DNA of 64,000 nt from Oscillospiraceae bacterium (GTDB lineage: Bacteria; Bacillota; Clostridia; Oscillospirales; Oscillospiraceae). The DNA lies in assembly GCA_017458335.1 (NCBI GenBank), contig JAFTFT010000018.1, positions 22,683 through 86,682 on the forward strand. Reading direction: 5' to 3'. Below are positions 50,798-59,439 of this stretch, one piece after another. Within the stretch, counting starts at the first letter, position 1; each line of letters starts with the position of its first letter. Both the position numbers and the translations under genes were made by a program. The notes beneath the pieces were generated by a model. That model was not told the DNA's origin, made no database searches, and saw only the letters and a list, made by a program, of their open reading frames with translations.

Positions 50798-51592
50798 ATG
50801 GAGAAGGTAATCATCGTGACCGGAGGCACCAGCGGGATCGGCCTGAACACGGCCCGGATTCTCGCGGAGAAGGGCTGCCGGGTTTATGAGTTCAGCCGCA
50901 GAGACACGGGCGTCTGGCCCAGCGTGACCCACGTTCAGGCGGACGTCACGGACGAAGCGCAGGTCAACGCCGCGGTCGGGACCGTTCTCGACCGGGAGGG
51001 GCACATCGACGTGGTCATCAACAACGCCGGCTTCGGCATCTCCGGCGCCATCGAGTTTACCGATACGGCAGAGGCGCAGAAGCAGTTTGACGTGAACTTC
51101 TTCGGCATGGTCCGCGTCAACCATGCGGTGCTGCCCGTGATGCGGAAACAGGGCTATGGCCGGATCATCAACATGAGCTCGGTGGCGGCGCCCATCGCCA
51201 TCCCGTTCCAGGCCTATTATTCCGCCTCCAAAGCGGCGGTCCGCACCTATACCATGGCGCTGCAGAGCGAGGTCAAACCCTATGGCATCGAGGTCTGCGC
51301 CATCATGCCGGGCGACGTGGCCACGGGCTTTACCGCGGCGCGGAGAAAGAACCCGGCCGGCGACGACGAATACGGCGGACGGATTTCCCGGAGCGTCGCC
51401 GTGATGGAGCACGACGAGCAGACCGGAATCACCGCCGAGAGCGCGGGCGCGTTCGTGGCGGAGAAGGCCCTGCAGAAGAAGGTGCCGGTTCTCTGCACGC
51501 TGGGCGGGAAGTACAAGTTCTTCGTCTTCCTGACCCGCCTGCTGCCGAACCGGGTGCTGGTGGACCTGGTGGGCCAGATTTACGCGAAATAA
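50798..51592 (+). CDS. Short-chain dehydrogenase/reductase
   Basis: Protein of 264 residues, classical SDR: cofactor loop TGGTSGIG (8-15), NNAG, catalytic Ser near 127-128, Y141 and K145 (YSASK). The C-terminal 25 residues are hydrophobic and basic (FFVFLTRLLPNRVLVDLVGQIY), which suggests association with a membrane or a lipid substrate, as in 3-ketosphinganine reductases. It lies in an operon after the oxoamine synthase and could reduce its ketone product. Confidence 0.85.
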   Translation: MEKVIIVTGGTSGIGLNTARILAEKGCRVYEFSRRDTGVWPSVTHVQADVTDEAQVNAAVGTVLDREGHIDVVINNAGFGISGAIEFTDTAEAQKQFDVNFFGMVRVNHAVLPVMRKQGYGRIINMSSVAAPIAIPFQAYYSASKAAVRTYTMALQSEVKPYGIEVCAIMPGDVATGFTAARRKNPAGDDEYGGRISRSVAVMEHDEQTGITAESAGAFVAEKALQKKVPVLCTLGGKYKFFVFLTRLLPNRVLVDLVGQIYAK

Positions 51593-51621
51593 TCGGAAAC
51601 TGCGGAGGGGGACTGCGGAGC

Positions 51622-52311
51622 ATGAAACGGTCGGAAATCAACAGAGCGCTGAAGGAACTGGAAGCCATGTGCGAAAAGTACTGCTGCTACCTGCCGCCCT
51701 TCTGCCATTTCACACCGGAACAGTGGCAGACCATCGGACACGAATATGACGAGGTGCGCGACTGTATGCTGGGCTGGGACATCACCGATTACGGCATGGG
51801 GGACTTTGATAAGATCGGCTTCTCCCTCATCACCATCCGCAACGGAAACCGCGCCATGCCGGAGAAGTACCCCAAGGTTTATGCCGAAAAGCTCCTGTAT
51901 CTGAAGGAAGGGCAGTATTCGCCCAACCACTTCCACTGGTACAAGACCGAAGACATCATCAACCGCGGCGGCGGAAACGTCCTGATCCGGGTGTACAACA
52001 GCCTGCCGGATGAGTCGATCGACCGCGAATCGGATGTCACGGTTCACACCGACGGACGCACGTATACGGTCCCGGCCGGGAGCCAGGTCCGCCTGACCCC
52101 GGGGGAGAGCATCCACATCCAGCAGTATCTCTATCACGATTTTGAGGTCGAGAAGGGAACGGGAGCGGTTCTGCTGGGCGAAGTGAGCCAGTGCAACGAC
52201 GACAACACCGACAACCGCTTCAACCCTCCCGTAGGACGCTTCCCGGCCATCGAGGAGGACGAGCCGCCCTACCGCCTGCTCTGCAACGAGTACCCGGCGG
52301 CGAAGGACTGA
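51622..52311 (+). CDS. D-lyxose/D-mannose isomerase-like cupin
   Basis: Protein of 229 residues similar to the EcSI/YdaE family of D-lyxose ketol-isomerases: metal ligands in the cupin strand PNHFHWYKTEDIINRGGG (His-x-His and Glu) and ESIHIQQYLYHDF. It would interconvert D-lyxose/D-xylulose or D-mannose/D-fructose with Mn2+ or similar. It lies 30 bases after the SDR gene; a link to lipid synthesis is not obvious. Confidence 0.85.
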   Translation: MKRSEINRALKELEAMCEKYCCYLPPFCHFTPEQWQTIGHEYDEVRDCMLGWDITDYGMGDFDKIGFSLITIRNGNRAMPEKYPKVYAEKLLYLKEGQYSPNHFHWYKTEDIINRGGGNVLIRVYNSLPDESIDRESDVTVHTDGRTYTVPAGSQVRLTPGESIHIQQYLYHDFEVEKGTGAVLLGEVSQCNDDNTDNRFNPPVGRFPAIEEDEPPYRLLCNEYPAAKD

Positions 52312-52328
52312 CAGACCGGACAAGGATG

Positions 52329-52374
52329 CCGGCCGGAGACACGGAATTTCCCGTGTTTCCGGCCGATATTTTTA
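52329..52374 (+). terminator. Terminator after the isomerase gene
   Basis: A long stem, CCGGCCGGA-ACACGG with CCGTGT-TCCGGCCG, is followed by ATATTTTTAT. Confidence 0.88.
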
Positions 52375-52395
52375 TGAAAAACCGGCAGGAAAACG

Positions 52396-52424
52396 TTGCG
52401 ATTTCCGGATGTGTTTGATATAAT
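52396..52424 (+). promoter_or_regulatory. Promoter of the mgtE leader
   Basis: -35 TTGCGA (52396-52401), 17 bases, -10 TATAAT (52419-52424). It gives a leader of about 245 bases before mgtE. Confidence 0.75.
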
Positions 52425-52477
52425 TTCAACACAGGCCGCATCTGCCCGGAAAGGCGGCGGCCGAGTAAGAAAGAGGA

Positions 52478-52648
52478 GGAAACGTCATGGACGACGGAAG
52501 CAGTACCGGTACGGCACCGGGGCGAAGTTTCGATGCGCACAGGTGCGAAGCGTCTGAGGACGTTTCCGCCGGGAAAATTTAATATCGAACCGCTTTGACC
52601 TGTGTGTCGGTTTTTCCAACGGAACACCGCGGCCTTTCCCGGCTGCGG
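52478..52648 (+). promoter_or_regulatory. Structured leader RNA candidate upstream of mgtE
   Basis: Long-range 9-bp helix GGAAACGTC (52478-52486) with GACGTTTCC (52559-52567) closes an 80-base domain containing GGACG/CGTCT, CCGGT/ACCGG and CGCA/TGCG stems. Downstream, CCGGGAAA (52569-52576) can pair with TTTCCCGG (52635-52642), which competes with the local hairpin CCGCGGCC/GGCTGCGG (52627-52648) just before the mgtE ribosome binding site. This looks like a switch. It does not match the M-box consensus I know. Confidence 0.5.
52487..52582 (+). CDS. Small 31-residue leader ORF upstream of mgtE
   Basis: ATG at 52487 follows GAGGAGG at 7 bases. The peptide begins MDDGSSTGTAPGRS and ends SEDVSAGKI, with Asp-Asp and Glu-Asp pairs. 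It lies inside the structured leader, and its ribosome binding site is partly in the closing helix. Acidic or Pro-containing leader peptides are known to sense low Mg2+ in enteric bacteria; a similar role here would be new and is inference. Confidence 0.5.
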   Translation: MDDGSSTGTAPGRSFDAHRCEASEDVSAGKI

Positions 52649-52678
52649 AGAAATCGGAAACGAAAAGGAGGAGAACCG

Positions 52679-54055
52679 ATGACAGAACACAAAGTTACCA
52701 TGGAAAGCACCCTGAAGGTGCTGCTGGAACAGAAAAAGTATTCCACCCTGAAGGATATCCTCGTTACCATGAACCCGTCGGACGTGGCGGAGCTGTTCGA
52801 AGAAATCGCGGACGAGCGTCTGCCGCGGCTGTTTCGCCTGCTGCCGAAGGAGCAGGCGGCGGAGACCTTTGTGGAGATGCAGCCGGAGCAGCAGGAGCTT
52901 CTGATCCGGGGCTTCTCGGACGCGGAGCTGCGCGCCGTGGTGGAGGAACTCTACGTGGACGACGCGGTGGACCTCGTCGAAGAGATGCCCGCCAACGTGG
53001 TGAAGCGGATTCTGGCGCAGGCGGACCCGGAGATGCGCAAGGACATCAACAACCTCCTGCGGTATCCGGAAAACTCGGCCGGATCCATCATGACCACGGA
53101 GTATGTCTCGCTCCGGCCGCAGATGACGGTGATCCAGGCGATCGACCGCATCCGCAGGACCGGCGTGGACAAGGAGACCATCTACACCTGCTACGTCACG
53201 GAGGCGAGGAAGCTGCTGGGCACGGTCTCGGTGAAGGATCTGCTCCTCGCGACGGACGACAGCCTGCCGGTCTCTTCGATCATGGATGAAAACGTGATCT
53301 CGGTCAGCACCCTGACCGACCAGGAGGAGGTTGCCCAGACCCTCTCCAAGTACAACTTCCTGGCGCTGCCGGTGGTGGACACGGGCGGACTGATGGTCGG
53401 CATCATCACCTTCGACGACGCGATGGACGTCCTTGTCGAAGAGACCACGGAAGACATCGAGAAGATGGCCGGTATGCTCCCCTCGGAGAAGGCGTATCTG
53501 CGTTCCTCCCCCTGGGAGCTGTTCAAGCACCGCATCCCCTGGCTGGCCCTGCTGATGGTGTCGGCGACGTTTACGGGGATGATCATCACGGGCTTTGAAA
53601 GCGCCCTGGCGGCGCAGGTGGTGCTGACGGCGTTTATCCCGATGCTGATGGACACCGGAGGCAACTCCGGCTCGCAGGCTTCCGTCACGATCATCCGCGC
53701 CCTGAGCCTCGGGGAACTGGAGTTTTCGGACACGCCGAAGGTGATCTGGAAGGAGATCCGGACGGCGGTGCTCTGCGGCCTGGCCCTGGCGACGCTCTGC
53801 TTCGGCAAGATCATGCTGGTGGACCGGATGCTGCTGGGAAACAGCGATATCACGACCCTCACGGCCTTTGTGGTCTGCTTTACGATGGCGGTCACGGTGC
53901 TGATCGCGAAGATGGTGGGCTGCACGCTGCCGCTGGCGGCAAAAAAGATCGGCTTTGACCCCGCGGTGATGGCAAGCCCCTTCATCACCACCATCGTGGA
54001 TGCGCTTTCGCTGCTGGTCTATTTCGGGATCGCCACGGCGCTGCTGTTTTCATAG
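52679..54055 (+). CDS. mgtE: Magnesium transporter MgtE
   Basis: Protein of 458 residues. The N-terminal MgtE_N superhelix (about 1-130) and two CBS domains (about 135-260) form the cytosolic Mg2+ sensor; a connecting helix leads to five transmembrane segments (about 290-458) with LMDTGGNSGSQASVTIIRAL, the pore signature containing the conserved Asn-x-Gly-Ser-Gln. It moves Mg2+ into the cell, closed by high Mg2+. AAAAGGAGG lies before the ATG at 52679. The long leader suggests post-initiation control. Confidence 0.93.
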   Translation: MTEHKVTMESTLKVLLEQKKYSTLKDILVTMNPSDVAELFEEIADERLPRLFRLLPKEQAAETFVEMQPEQQELLIRGFSDAELRAVVEELYVDDAVDLVEEMPANVVKRILAQADPEMRKDINNLLRYPENSAGSIMTTEYVSLRPQMTVIQAIDRIRRTGVDKETIYTCYVTEARKLLGTVSVKDLLLATDDSLPVSSIMDENVISVSTLTDQEEVAQTLSKYNFLALPVVDTGGLMVGIITFDDAMDVLVEETTEDIEKMAGMLPSEKAYLRSSPWELFKHRIPWLALLMVSATFTGMIITGFESALAAQVVLTAFIPMLMDTGGNSGSQASVTIIRALSLGELEFSDTPKVIWKEIRTAVLCGLALATLCFGKIMLVDRMLLGNSDITTLTAFVVCFTMAVTVLIAKMVGCTLPLAAKKIGFDPAVMASPFITTIVDALSLLVYFGIATALLFS

Positions 54056-54108
54056 AAAAGCCCCCGGTTCCGACGGCGTTTTTCGGCACATTTTCGACAA
54101 AAGAATAC

Positions 54109-54137
54109 TTGACCTTTCGTTTGACTTGTGGTATAGT
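54109..54137 (+). promoter_or_regulatory. Promoter of rpmG-secE-nusG
   Basis: -35 TTGACC (54109-54114), 17 bases, -10 TATAGT (54132-54137). About 105 bases of leader to rpmG. Confidence 0.7.
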
Positions 54138-54247
54138 CTCACTTACCTGTCGGACGAGAGGTTTTCTTTTTGTGCGCTCTTTGTCCAATACAGGGAGGCA
54201 ATGCCGGCCCCGTACGGGCGGGTAAATAAAATAGGAGGTGCCGAACT

Positions 54248-54409
54248 ATGGCTGCAGGCGCAAGAGTCAAGATTACACTCAGATGCGAAGAATGCAAGCA
54301 GAGAAACTACAACACGGTCAAGAACAAGAAGAATACTTCCGACCGTTTGGAGCGGAGCAAGTACTGCCCATTCTGCAGAAAGCACACGAAGCACGTAGAG
54401 ACCAAGTAA
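54248..54409 (+). CDS. rpmG: 50S ribosomal protein L33, zinc-binding form
   Basis: 53 residues, beginning [17 protein letters not shown]. Two zinc-type pairs are present: CEEC and CPFC. TAGGAGGTG lies 10 bases before the ATG. The rpmG-secE-nusG order is usual in Bacillota. Confidence 0.93.
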   Translation: MAAGARVKITLRCEECKQRNYNTVKNKKNTSDRLERSKYCPFCRKHTKHVETK

Positions 54410-54428
54410 GACGGGAGGATGTGTGAAA

Positions 54429-54704
54429 ATGGCTGAAGAAAAGAAAGTCAACATCGCAGCTCCTGCCAAGGCGGCCGTCGCCGTCAAGAAGGACGATACC
54501 AAGCCCGGCTTTTTCGCACGCGTCGGGAAATGGTTTCGTGAGATGAAGAGCGAACTGAAAAAGGTCATCTGGCCCACCCCCGCGGTTCTGGCGAAGAACA
54601 CCGGGATTTCCGTGGCCGTGATGGTCGCGTCCGCGATCGTTCTCTGGGGCTTCGATGAACTGGCACAGATGCTGGTTCGTGCTCTCTTCACCCTGGTGGG
54701 TTAA
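54429..54704 (+). CDS. secE: Preprotein translocase subunit SecE
   Basis: 91 residues with a single C-terminal transmembrane helix preceded by the SecE signature FFREMKSELKKVIWPT-like segment (WFREMKSELKKVIWPTP, about 34-50). It clamps SecY in the membrane. The N-terminal 30 residues are a Lys/Ala-rich extension. ATG 54429 is preferred to GTG 54423, since GGGAGGA then sits 9 bases upstream. Confidence 0.93.
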   Translation: MAEEKKVNIAAPAKAAVAVKKDDTKPGFFARVGKWFREMKSELKKVIWPTPAVLAKNTGISVAVMVASAIVLWGFDELAQMLVRALFTLVG

Positions 54705-54707
54705 ACC

Positions 54708-55232
54708 ATGGCGGAAGAGGCAAAGTGGTACGTAGTACATACGTACTCCGGCTATGAAAACGCCGTTGCGGCGGCGGTGATGAAGGCGGCGGAGAACCGC
54801 CGGATGACGGACCTGATCCAGGAAGTCAACATCCCGCTGGAAACCGTGACGGAGATCACCGACTCCGGTGAGAAAACCGTAGAGCGGAAGGTCTTTCCCG
54901 GCTACGTGCTGGTGAAGATGATTCTGACAGATGACAGCTGGCATCTGGTGCACAATGTGCGCGGCGCTACGGGCTTTGTCGGAGCGGACGGAAAGGCGAT
55001 CCCCCTGACGCAGGAGGAGATCCTGGCCCTCGGTGTCGAGCGGCGGGATATCAAGGTCGCCTATGATCTGGGAGACACGGTACGGGTCAACGACGGGCCT
55101 CTCGCCGGCTTCAACGGCACGGTCGAGGAACTCGAGCCCGAGAAGAACCGCGTACGCGTGGTGGTCTCCATGTTCGGCCGCGAGACTCCGGTGGATCTGG
55201 AGCTCGACCAGGTCGAAGTACTTAAAGATTAA
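54708..55232 (+). CDS. nusG: Transcription termination/antitermination factor NusG
   Basis: 174 residues. NGN domain (about 1-115: [29 protein letters not shown]) and C-terminal KOW domain (about 122-174: [20 protein letters not shown]). It binds RNA polymerase and couples it to ribosomes or Rho. It starts 3 bases after secE. Confidence 0.95.
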   Translation: MAEEAKWYVVHTYSGYENAVAAAVMKAAENRRMTDLIQEVNIPLETVTEITDSGEKTVERKVFPGYVLVKMILTDDSWHLVHNVRGATGFVGADGKAIPLTQEEILALGVERRDIKVAYDLGDTVRVNDGPLAGFNGTVEELEPEKNRVRVVVSMFGRETPVDLELDQVEVLKD

Positions 55233-55252
55233 TAAGAAAGAGGTGCTTGTTC

Positions 55253-55678
55253 ATGGCACAGAAAGTTGTAGGATACGTCAGATTCCAGGTTCCTGCCGGA
55301 AAAGCGACTCCGGCTCCCCCTGTCGGACCGGCCCTCGGCCAGTACGGCGTCAACATCGGTCAGTTCACCAAGGACTTTAACGAGCGTACCAAGGGCGACA
55401 TGGGCCTCATGATCCCGGTCGTCATCACGGTTTACTCCGACAGAAGCTTTACCTTCGTCACCAAGACTCCTCCCGCCGCCCTGCTGATCAAGAAGGCCTG
55501 CGGTATCGAGTCCGGCTCCGGTGTGCCCCAGCGTGATAAGGTTGCCACCATCAGCAAGGAAGATGTCCGCAAGATCGCCGAGCAGAAGATGCCCGACCTC
55601 AACTGCACCGACATCGAATCCGCCATCAGCATGATCGCCGGAACCTGCCGTTCCATGGGCGTCGTCGTCGGCGACTGA
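55253..55678 (+). CDS. rplK: 50S ribosomal protein L11
   Basis: 141 residues, full length, with [22 protein letters not shown] and the C-terminal RNA-binding domain. AGAAAGAGGTG precedes the ATG at 55253; an in-frame TTG 6 bases earlier is unlikely. Confidence 0.96.
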   Translation: MAQKVVGYVRFQVPAGKATPAPPVGPALGQYGVNIGQFTKDFNERTKGDMGLMIPVVITVYSDRSFTFVTKTPPAALLIKKACGIESGSGVPQRDKVATISKEDVRKIAEQKMPDLNCTDIESAISMIAGTCRSMGVVVGD

Positions 55679-55779
55679 TTGACGGGCGGCCATCGCTCCT
55701 CAGTGAACGGGAAGAACCCCGTTCCTTCGTGGGAGGATCGTTTCATCCGTATGTAACCACTATTTAGGAGGAAAACAAA
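55679..55779 (+). other. rplK-rplA spacer with hairpin
   Basis: A 101-base spacer holds GAACGGG (55705-55711) and CCCGTTC (55718-55724), a 7-bp stem without a T-run, then GGGAGGATCG. This is longer than the usual L11-L1 spacer. It could be an L1-binding or processing site. Confidence 0.4.
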
Positions 55780-56472
55780 GTGTTCAGAGGTAAAAACTAT
55801 AAAGAGAGCGCAAAGCTCATTGATAGACAGGCTCTGTATGAGCCGAAGGATGCATTTGATCTCGTAATCAAGGCCAGCAAGGCCAAATTCGACGAAACCG
55901 TCGAGCTGCATGTCAAGCTCGGTGTCGACGGCCGTCACGCCGACCAGCAGGTCCGCGGCGCCATCGTCCTGCCGAACGGCACGGGCAAGAGCGTCCGTGT
56001 TCTGGTCTTCTGCAAGCCCGAGCGCGTGGATGAGGCCAAGGAAGCCGGCGCCGACTATGCCGGCGGAATGGAGCTCGTTGAGAAGATCCAGAAGGAAAAC
56101 TGGTTTGAGTTCGACACGGTCATCGCCAGCCCCGACATGATGGGCACGGTCGGCCGTCTCGGTAAGCTCCTCGGACCGAAGGGCCTGATGCCGTCCCCGA
56201 AGGCCGGCACCGTCACCCCGAACATCAAGCAGGCCATCACCGAGGCGAAAGCCGGTAAGGTTGAGTATCGTCTGGACAAGACCAACATCATCCACTGCCC
56301 CATCGGCAAGGTCAGCTTCGGTGCAGACAAGCTCTATGAGAACTATGCCGCGCTCATCGGCGCCATCATCAAGGCCAAGCCCGCGGCTGCGAAGGGCCAG
56401 TACATCCGCTCCTGCGTGACGGCCTCCACCATGGGCCCCGGCGTGAAGATCAACGCCCAGAAGCAGGTCTGA
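55780..56472 (+). CDS. rplA: 50S ribosomal protein L1
   Basis: 230 residues, full length; [12 protein letters not shown] and [11 protein letters not shown] are the family marks. It starts with GTG behind TAGGAGG at 10 bases. L1 proteins often repress their own operon by binding its mRNA. Confidence 0.96.
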   Translation: MFRGKNYKESAKLIDRQALYEPKDAFDLVIKASKAKFDETVELHVKLGVDGRHADQQVRGAIVLPNGTGKSVRVLVFCKPERVDEAKEAGADYAGGMELVEKIQKENWFEFDTVIASPDMMGTVGRLGKLLGPKGLMPSPKAGTVTPNIKQAITEAKAGKVEYRLDKTNIIHCPIGKVSFGADKLYENYAALIGAIIKAKPAAAKGQYIRSCVTASTMGPGVKINAQKQV

Positions 56473-56563
56473 TCCATACAGACGTACAGCCACATTGAAG
56501 CTCTGTAACGATACGGCGATGCGCCGTACACTCAGGGCAGACTGAAATGAGGAGATCAAATCA

Positions 56564-56764
56564 ATGAAAAAAGGTATTCATCCCGATTATCAGCCGACCA
56601 CGATTCGCTGCGCCTGCGGCAACGTGATTGAGACCGGTTCCACCAAGAAGAACATCACGGTTGAAATCTGCTCCAAGTGCCACCCGTTCTACACCGGCAA
56701 GCAGAAGCTCGTCGACACCAGCGGCCGCGTGGACAAGTTCAACAAGAAGTACGGCCTCAAGTAA
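56564..56764 (+). CDS. rpmE: 50S ribosomal protein L31, zinc-binding form
   Basis: 66 residues: [11 protein letters not shown], the zinc site CAC...CSKC, and [20 protein letters not shown]. Unusual neighbour for L1, since L10/L7-L12 normally follow; here the L10 operon is not present. A strong terminator follows. Confidence 0.95.
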   Translation: MKKGIHPDYQPTTIRCACGNVIETGSTKKNITVEICSKCHPFYTGKQKLVDTSGRVDKFNKKYGLK

Positions 56765-56785
56765 TCCGGCAATACAGAAAAATTA

Positions 56786-56818
56786 CCCCTGCTGTCTGAG
56801 ACGGCAGGGGAGTTTTTT
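56786..56818 (+). terminator. Terminator after rpmE
   Basis: 11-bp stem CCCCTGCTGTC / GACGGCAGGGG (one G-U) with loop TGA, then AGTTTTTTA. Confidence 0.92.
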
Positions 56819-56939
56819 ATTTGCGGGGAAGACCCTCAGGCGGGCCCCGGAAAAACGGGAAGGCAGCCGGACAACGCGTCTGCCTTCCTGCCGGCCAGGT
56901 GTCTCCTGCACCGGGAATATTTCTCTTACCGGAGCAGAA

Positions 56940-57212
56940 CTACCGGTCGATGACCTTCTGGGCGGTGCGGTTCATGGCCACGGTGGTGGCGGCACGGTAG
57001 CTGGTCTGGGCGTAGCCGTACATGTCGTTGACGATGGTCAGCGAACGGCCCAGGCAGTTGACAAAGCACTGGCCGCAGCTCTGGCAGTTCTCGGGATAGG
57101 CGATGACGGATTTCTTTGCGGCTTCGTCAAAGCGGAAAACATCCATCGGGCAGACGGTCACACAGGACTTGCAGCCGATGCACTTGTTCAGGTCGTATCT
57201 TGCAACACTCAT
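56940..57212 (-). CDS. 2[4Fe-4S] ferredoxin-like partner of the flavoprotein
   Basis: 90 residues. Two cluster motifs: C11-C14-C17-C21 (CIGCKSCVTVCP) and C43-C46-C49-C53 (CQSCGQCFVNC). It lies 18 bases after the Tat flavoprotein gene. The pair resembles the AprA/AprB arrangement (FAD subunit plus small iron-sulfur subunit). It has no signal peptide, so if the complex works outside it would be carried by the Tat signal of its partner. Confidence 0.85.
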   Translation of the reverse strand: MSVARYDLNKCIGCKSCVTVCPMDVFRFDEAAKKSVIAYPENCQSCGQCFVNCLGRSLTIVNDMYGYAQTSYRAATTVAMNRTAQKVIDR

Positions 57213-57230
57213 GTTTTGTTCTCCTTTCCC

Positions 57231-59198
57231 TTACTTCTTGCCGCCCCAGCCGCCGGTCTCTTCCTCGGCAGGCAGGCCGAGCGTCTCCAGCTCTCTGGGG
57301 AAGTAGTAGGTATAGCGGCTCTTGTAGTCTTCCGAAAGGTCGCCCTTCCACTCGTCCTTCACGGGGACTTTCTCAATGTCCATGCCGCCGTCGGCGTTCT
57401 TCTGCAGCGTGATGAAGCAGAGGAAGTTCTCGTCGTCGCGGTAGGGGAAGTCGGTGCGGAAGTGCAGGCCGCGGGTCTCCTGACGGGCGAGACTGGCGCG
57501 GAGGCTGAGCTCGGCGTTCAGGACTTTGTGCTGCATCTCCAGACACAGACGCACGTCGTGGAAGCTGGCCGCCTGCAGCTTGGGAACCACCTTGTCACGC
57601 AGGTACTCGACCTGGGTCAGGGCCGCCTGAAGGGTGGCCTCGCTTTTGGCGATGTACACCCAGTAGGGGGACATGATGTTCATCAGCTGGTCACGGGCCC
57701 AGTTGGGGTCAAAGCCCTTCTCCACGCTCAGGGGCGCGAGAATCTTCTCGGTTTCCTCGGCGATGCGCTCGTCGGAGATTTTTGTCAGCTCCGCCGTCGC
57801 GGCGTATTCCGCGGCCGCCTTGCCGGCACGGTTGCCCATGGTGGAGACAAAGTTCGAGGTAAAGCCGACGCCCGTGGGGTAGGCCGCGCCCGTCGGACCG
57901 CAGGCCATCATGCCGTCGCCGGAAACCCAGAGACCGTCGATGGAGGTTCTGCCCTCCAGGTCATCCAGACCGCAGAAGACACCGTTGGTCAGGTGGGCGC
58001 CGAAGCCGACGGCCGCGCCGTAGATGTCGCCCTTGTACATGGTGTCGTTGCACTTGCCGAAGCGGACCTCAGCGGGATTCTCGGAGGTTGAGCCGCCGCG
58101 GCGGGTCACGTCCTGTTTGGTCATGTCTTCCACGCCGGTTCCGTCGGAGACCGCAAGACCGGTCATGGACTTGGTCACACGGTCGAGCACCATGACCTTG
58201 CCCTTGGTGGTGGCATAGGAGATGGCGGTCTCGGGGGTAATGTCGCCGCCGCAGAGCCACAGCGGATCGAGATAGGTCCAGTTGTTGTTCAGGAACGCGT
58301 TGCCCGGAGCCCAGGAGAGGGTCATGTGGAAGTCGTCAAACTCCTTGCCGGCGATGGGCAGGCCCAGGTTGTAGGCGATGTACTCACCGTCAAAGGTGAC
58401 GCCGCCGGTGGGGAAGCCGGTGGGCTTGTAACAGCCGCCGCCCATGGCCATGACGACCGCCTTGGCGTGGCAGGTGATGATGGCGCCGCTGGGGACGTGG
58501 AAGCCGACCGCGCCGCAGACCTTGTTGTTCTCGACGATGACATTGGTGACCATGGTGTAGTCGGCGTACTCGATGCCCTTTTCCTTCAGCACGGCCGCGA
58601 ACTTGGTGCGGCGGTCATGCTGGATGAACTTCTCATGATAGCCCTGGTAATCGCCGGAACAGTCGGCCGGATCGCCGCTGTCGTTGTAGAAGCCGCTCTG
58701 CGCGGCAGTCTCATACTGGTCCAGGATGCCCCAGTCGCGCAGACGCTCATAGGTGCCCTTGGATTCCTCCAGCCAGACCTCATAGAGGTCCATGTTGCCC
58801 AGGTACTCGCTGCCGTGCTGGATGCACTTGCGCAGCGCGTCATAATCGTCGCCCATTTCCTTGTCTGCCCAGCGGTGGGAGCTCGGCCACGGGCTCAGAC
58901 CGGAATAACCCGGGCGGCCCTTGTCGAGCATGACGACGCGCTGCCCCTGATCGGCGGCCGCGGCTGCGGCGTTCAGACCGGCGAAACCGCCGCCGATGAC
59001 CAGTACGTCACATTCGTATTCGGTTTTTGCCGGAGCCTCGACCTCGGGGATCGGAAGCTCGGTGGTGACACGCTCGACGAGTTCCGTTTCGCTCTCTGCG
59101 TGGGCGGCCGGCATCCCGGCCAGAGCCGTGACGGCGGAAGCCGCACCGAAGCCCGCCATCCCCTTGATGAAGTCCCGACGGCTGATGGATTTAGCCAT
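57231..59198 (-). CDS. Tat-exported FAD-dependent reductase, SdhA/FrdA/AprA family
   Basis: 655 residues. A twin-arginine signal (SRRDFIKG, residues 6-13, hydrophobic stretch to about 30) is followed by FAD-binding CDVLVIGGGFAGLNAA (GGGFAG at 69-74). The late VSGDGMMACGPTGAAYPTG loop and C-terminal helical domain fit the fumarate reductase/adenylylsulfate reductase superfamily. No FMN-binding or haem domain is attached. Gut anaerobes use many Tat-exported flavoproteins of this class as respiratory reductases for organic acceptors (fumarate, urocanate, cinnamates and others); the acceptor here is unknown. The next gene gives its electron partner. Confidence 0.85.
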   Translation of the reverse strand: MAKSISRRDFIKGMAGFGAASAVTALAGMPAAHAESETELVERVTTELPIPEVEAPAKTEYECDVLVIGGGFAGLNAAAAAADQGQRVVMLDKGRPGYSGLSPWPSSHRWADKEMGDDYDALRKCIQHGSEYLGNMDLYEVWLEESKGTYERLRDWGILDQYETAAQSGFYNDSGDPADCSGDYQGYHEKFIQHDRRTKFAAVLKEKGIEYADYTMVTNVIVENNKVCGAVGFHVPSGAIITCHAKAVVMAMGGGCYKPTGFPTGGVTFDGEYIAYNLGLPIAGKEFDDFHMTLSWAPGNAFLNNNWTYLDPLWLCGGDITPETAISYATTKGKVMVLDRVTKSMTGLAVSDGTGVEDMTKQDVTRRGGSTSENPAEVRFGKCNDTMYKGDIYGAAVGFGAHLTNGVFCGLDDLEGRTSIDGLWVSGDGMMACGPTGAAYPTGVGFTSNFVSTMGNRAGKAAAEYAATAELTKISDERIAEETEKILAPLSVEKGFDPNWARDQLMNIMSPYWVYIAKSEATLQAALTQVEYLRDKVVPKLQAASFHDVRLCLEMQHKVLNAELSLRASLARQETRGLHFRTDFPYRDDENFLCFITLQKNADGGMDIEKVPVKDEWKGDLSEDYKSRYTYYFPRELETLGLPAEEETGGWGGKK

Positions 59199-59373
59199 AA
59201 TATCCCTCCTGTAAAAGTGATGGTTTTGCTGTGTTCTGACAGTATTTTAGCATGTTTCGAGGAGCATTGGAATGGCTTTTGCCCATCGGCGGGCAGAGCG
59301 GACAAGCTCGTATGTTAAATTCAGCAAACTTGCCATTCAGGGGCGAAAAACTGCCATCCGGGAAAAGAAACGA
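59199..59373. other. Divergent intergenic region, reductase / two-component system
   Basis: Between the leftward reductase and the rightward LytTR system. The words GCCATCCGGGAAAAGAA (59353) and ACATCCGGGAAAATGA (59380) form an imperfect direct repeat, ATCCGGGAAAA, at about 27-base spacing, near the promoter of the two-component system; LytTR regulators bind such paired repeats. Confidence 0.45.
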
Positions 59374-59402
59374 TTGAAAACATCCGGGAAAATGAGTAAA
59401 AT
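59374..59402 (+). promoter_or_regulatory. Promoter of the LytTR two-component operon
   Basis: -35 TTGAAA (59374-59379), 17 bases, -10 TAAAAT (59397-59402). One copy of the ATCCGGGAAAA repeat falls inside the spacer. Confidence 0.65.
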
Positions 59403-59439
59403 AGCGATAGTCAGTCATAACAAACAGGGGGGATGAACC

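Noticed and set aside
52425-52678. M-box (ykoK) riboswitch upstream of mgtE
   Set aside because: The conserved M-box words (for example GTTAGGTGAGGCTCCT-like start) are absent, so only an unnamed structured leader is reported.
54056-54247. tRNA gene near rpmG-secE
   Set aside because: No cloverleaf or GGTTCGAATCC-type arm is visible in this spacer or elsewhere in the window.
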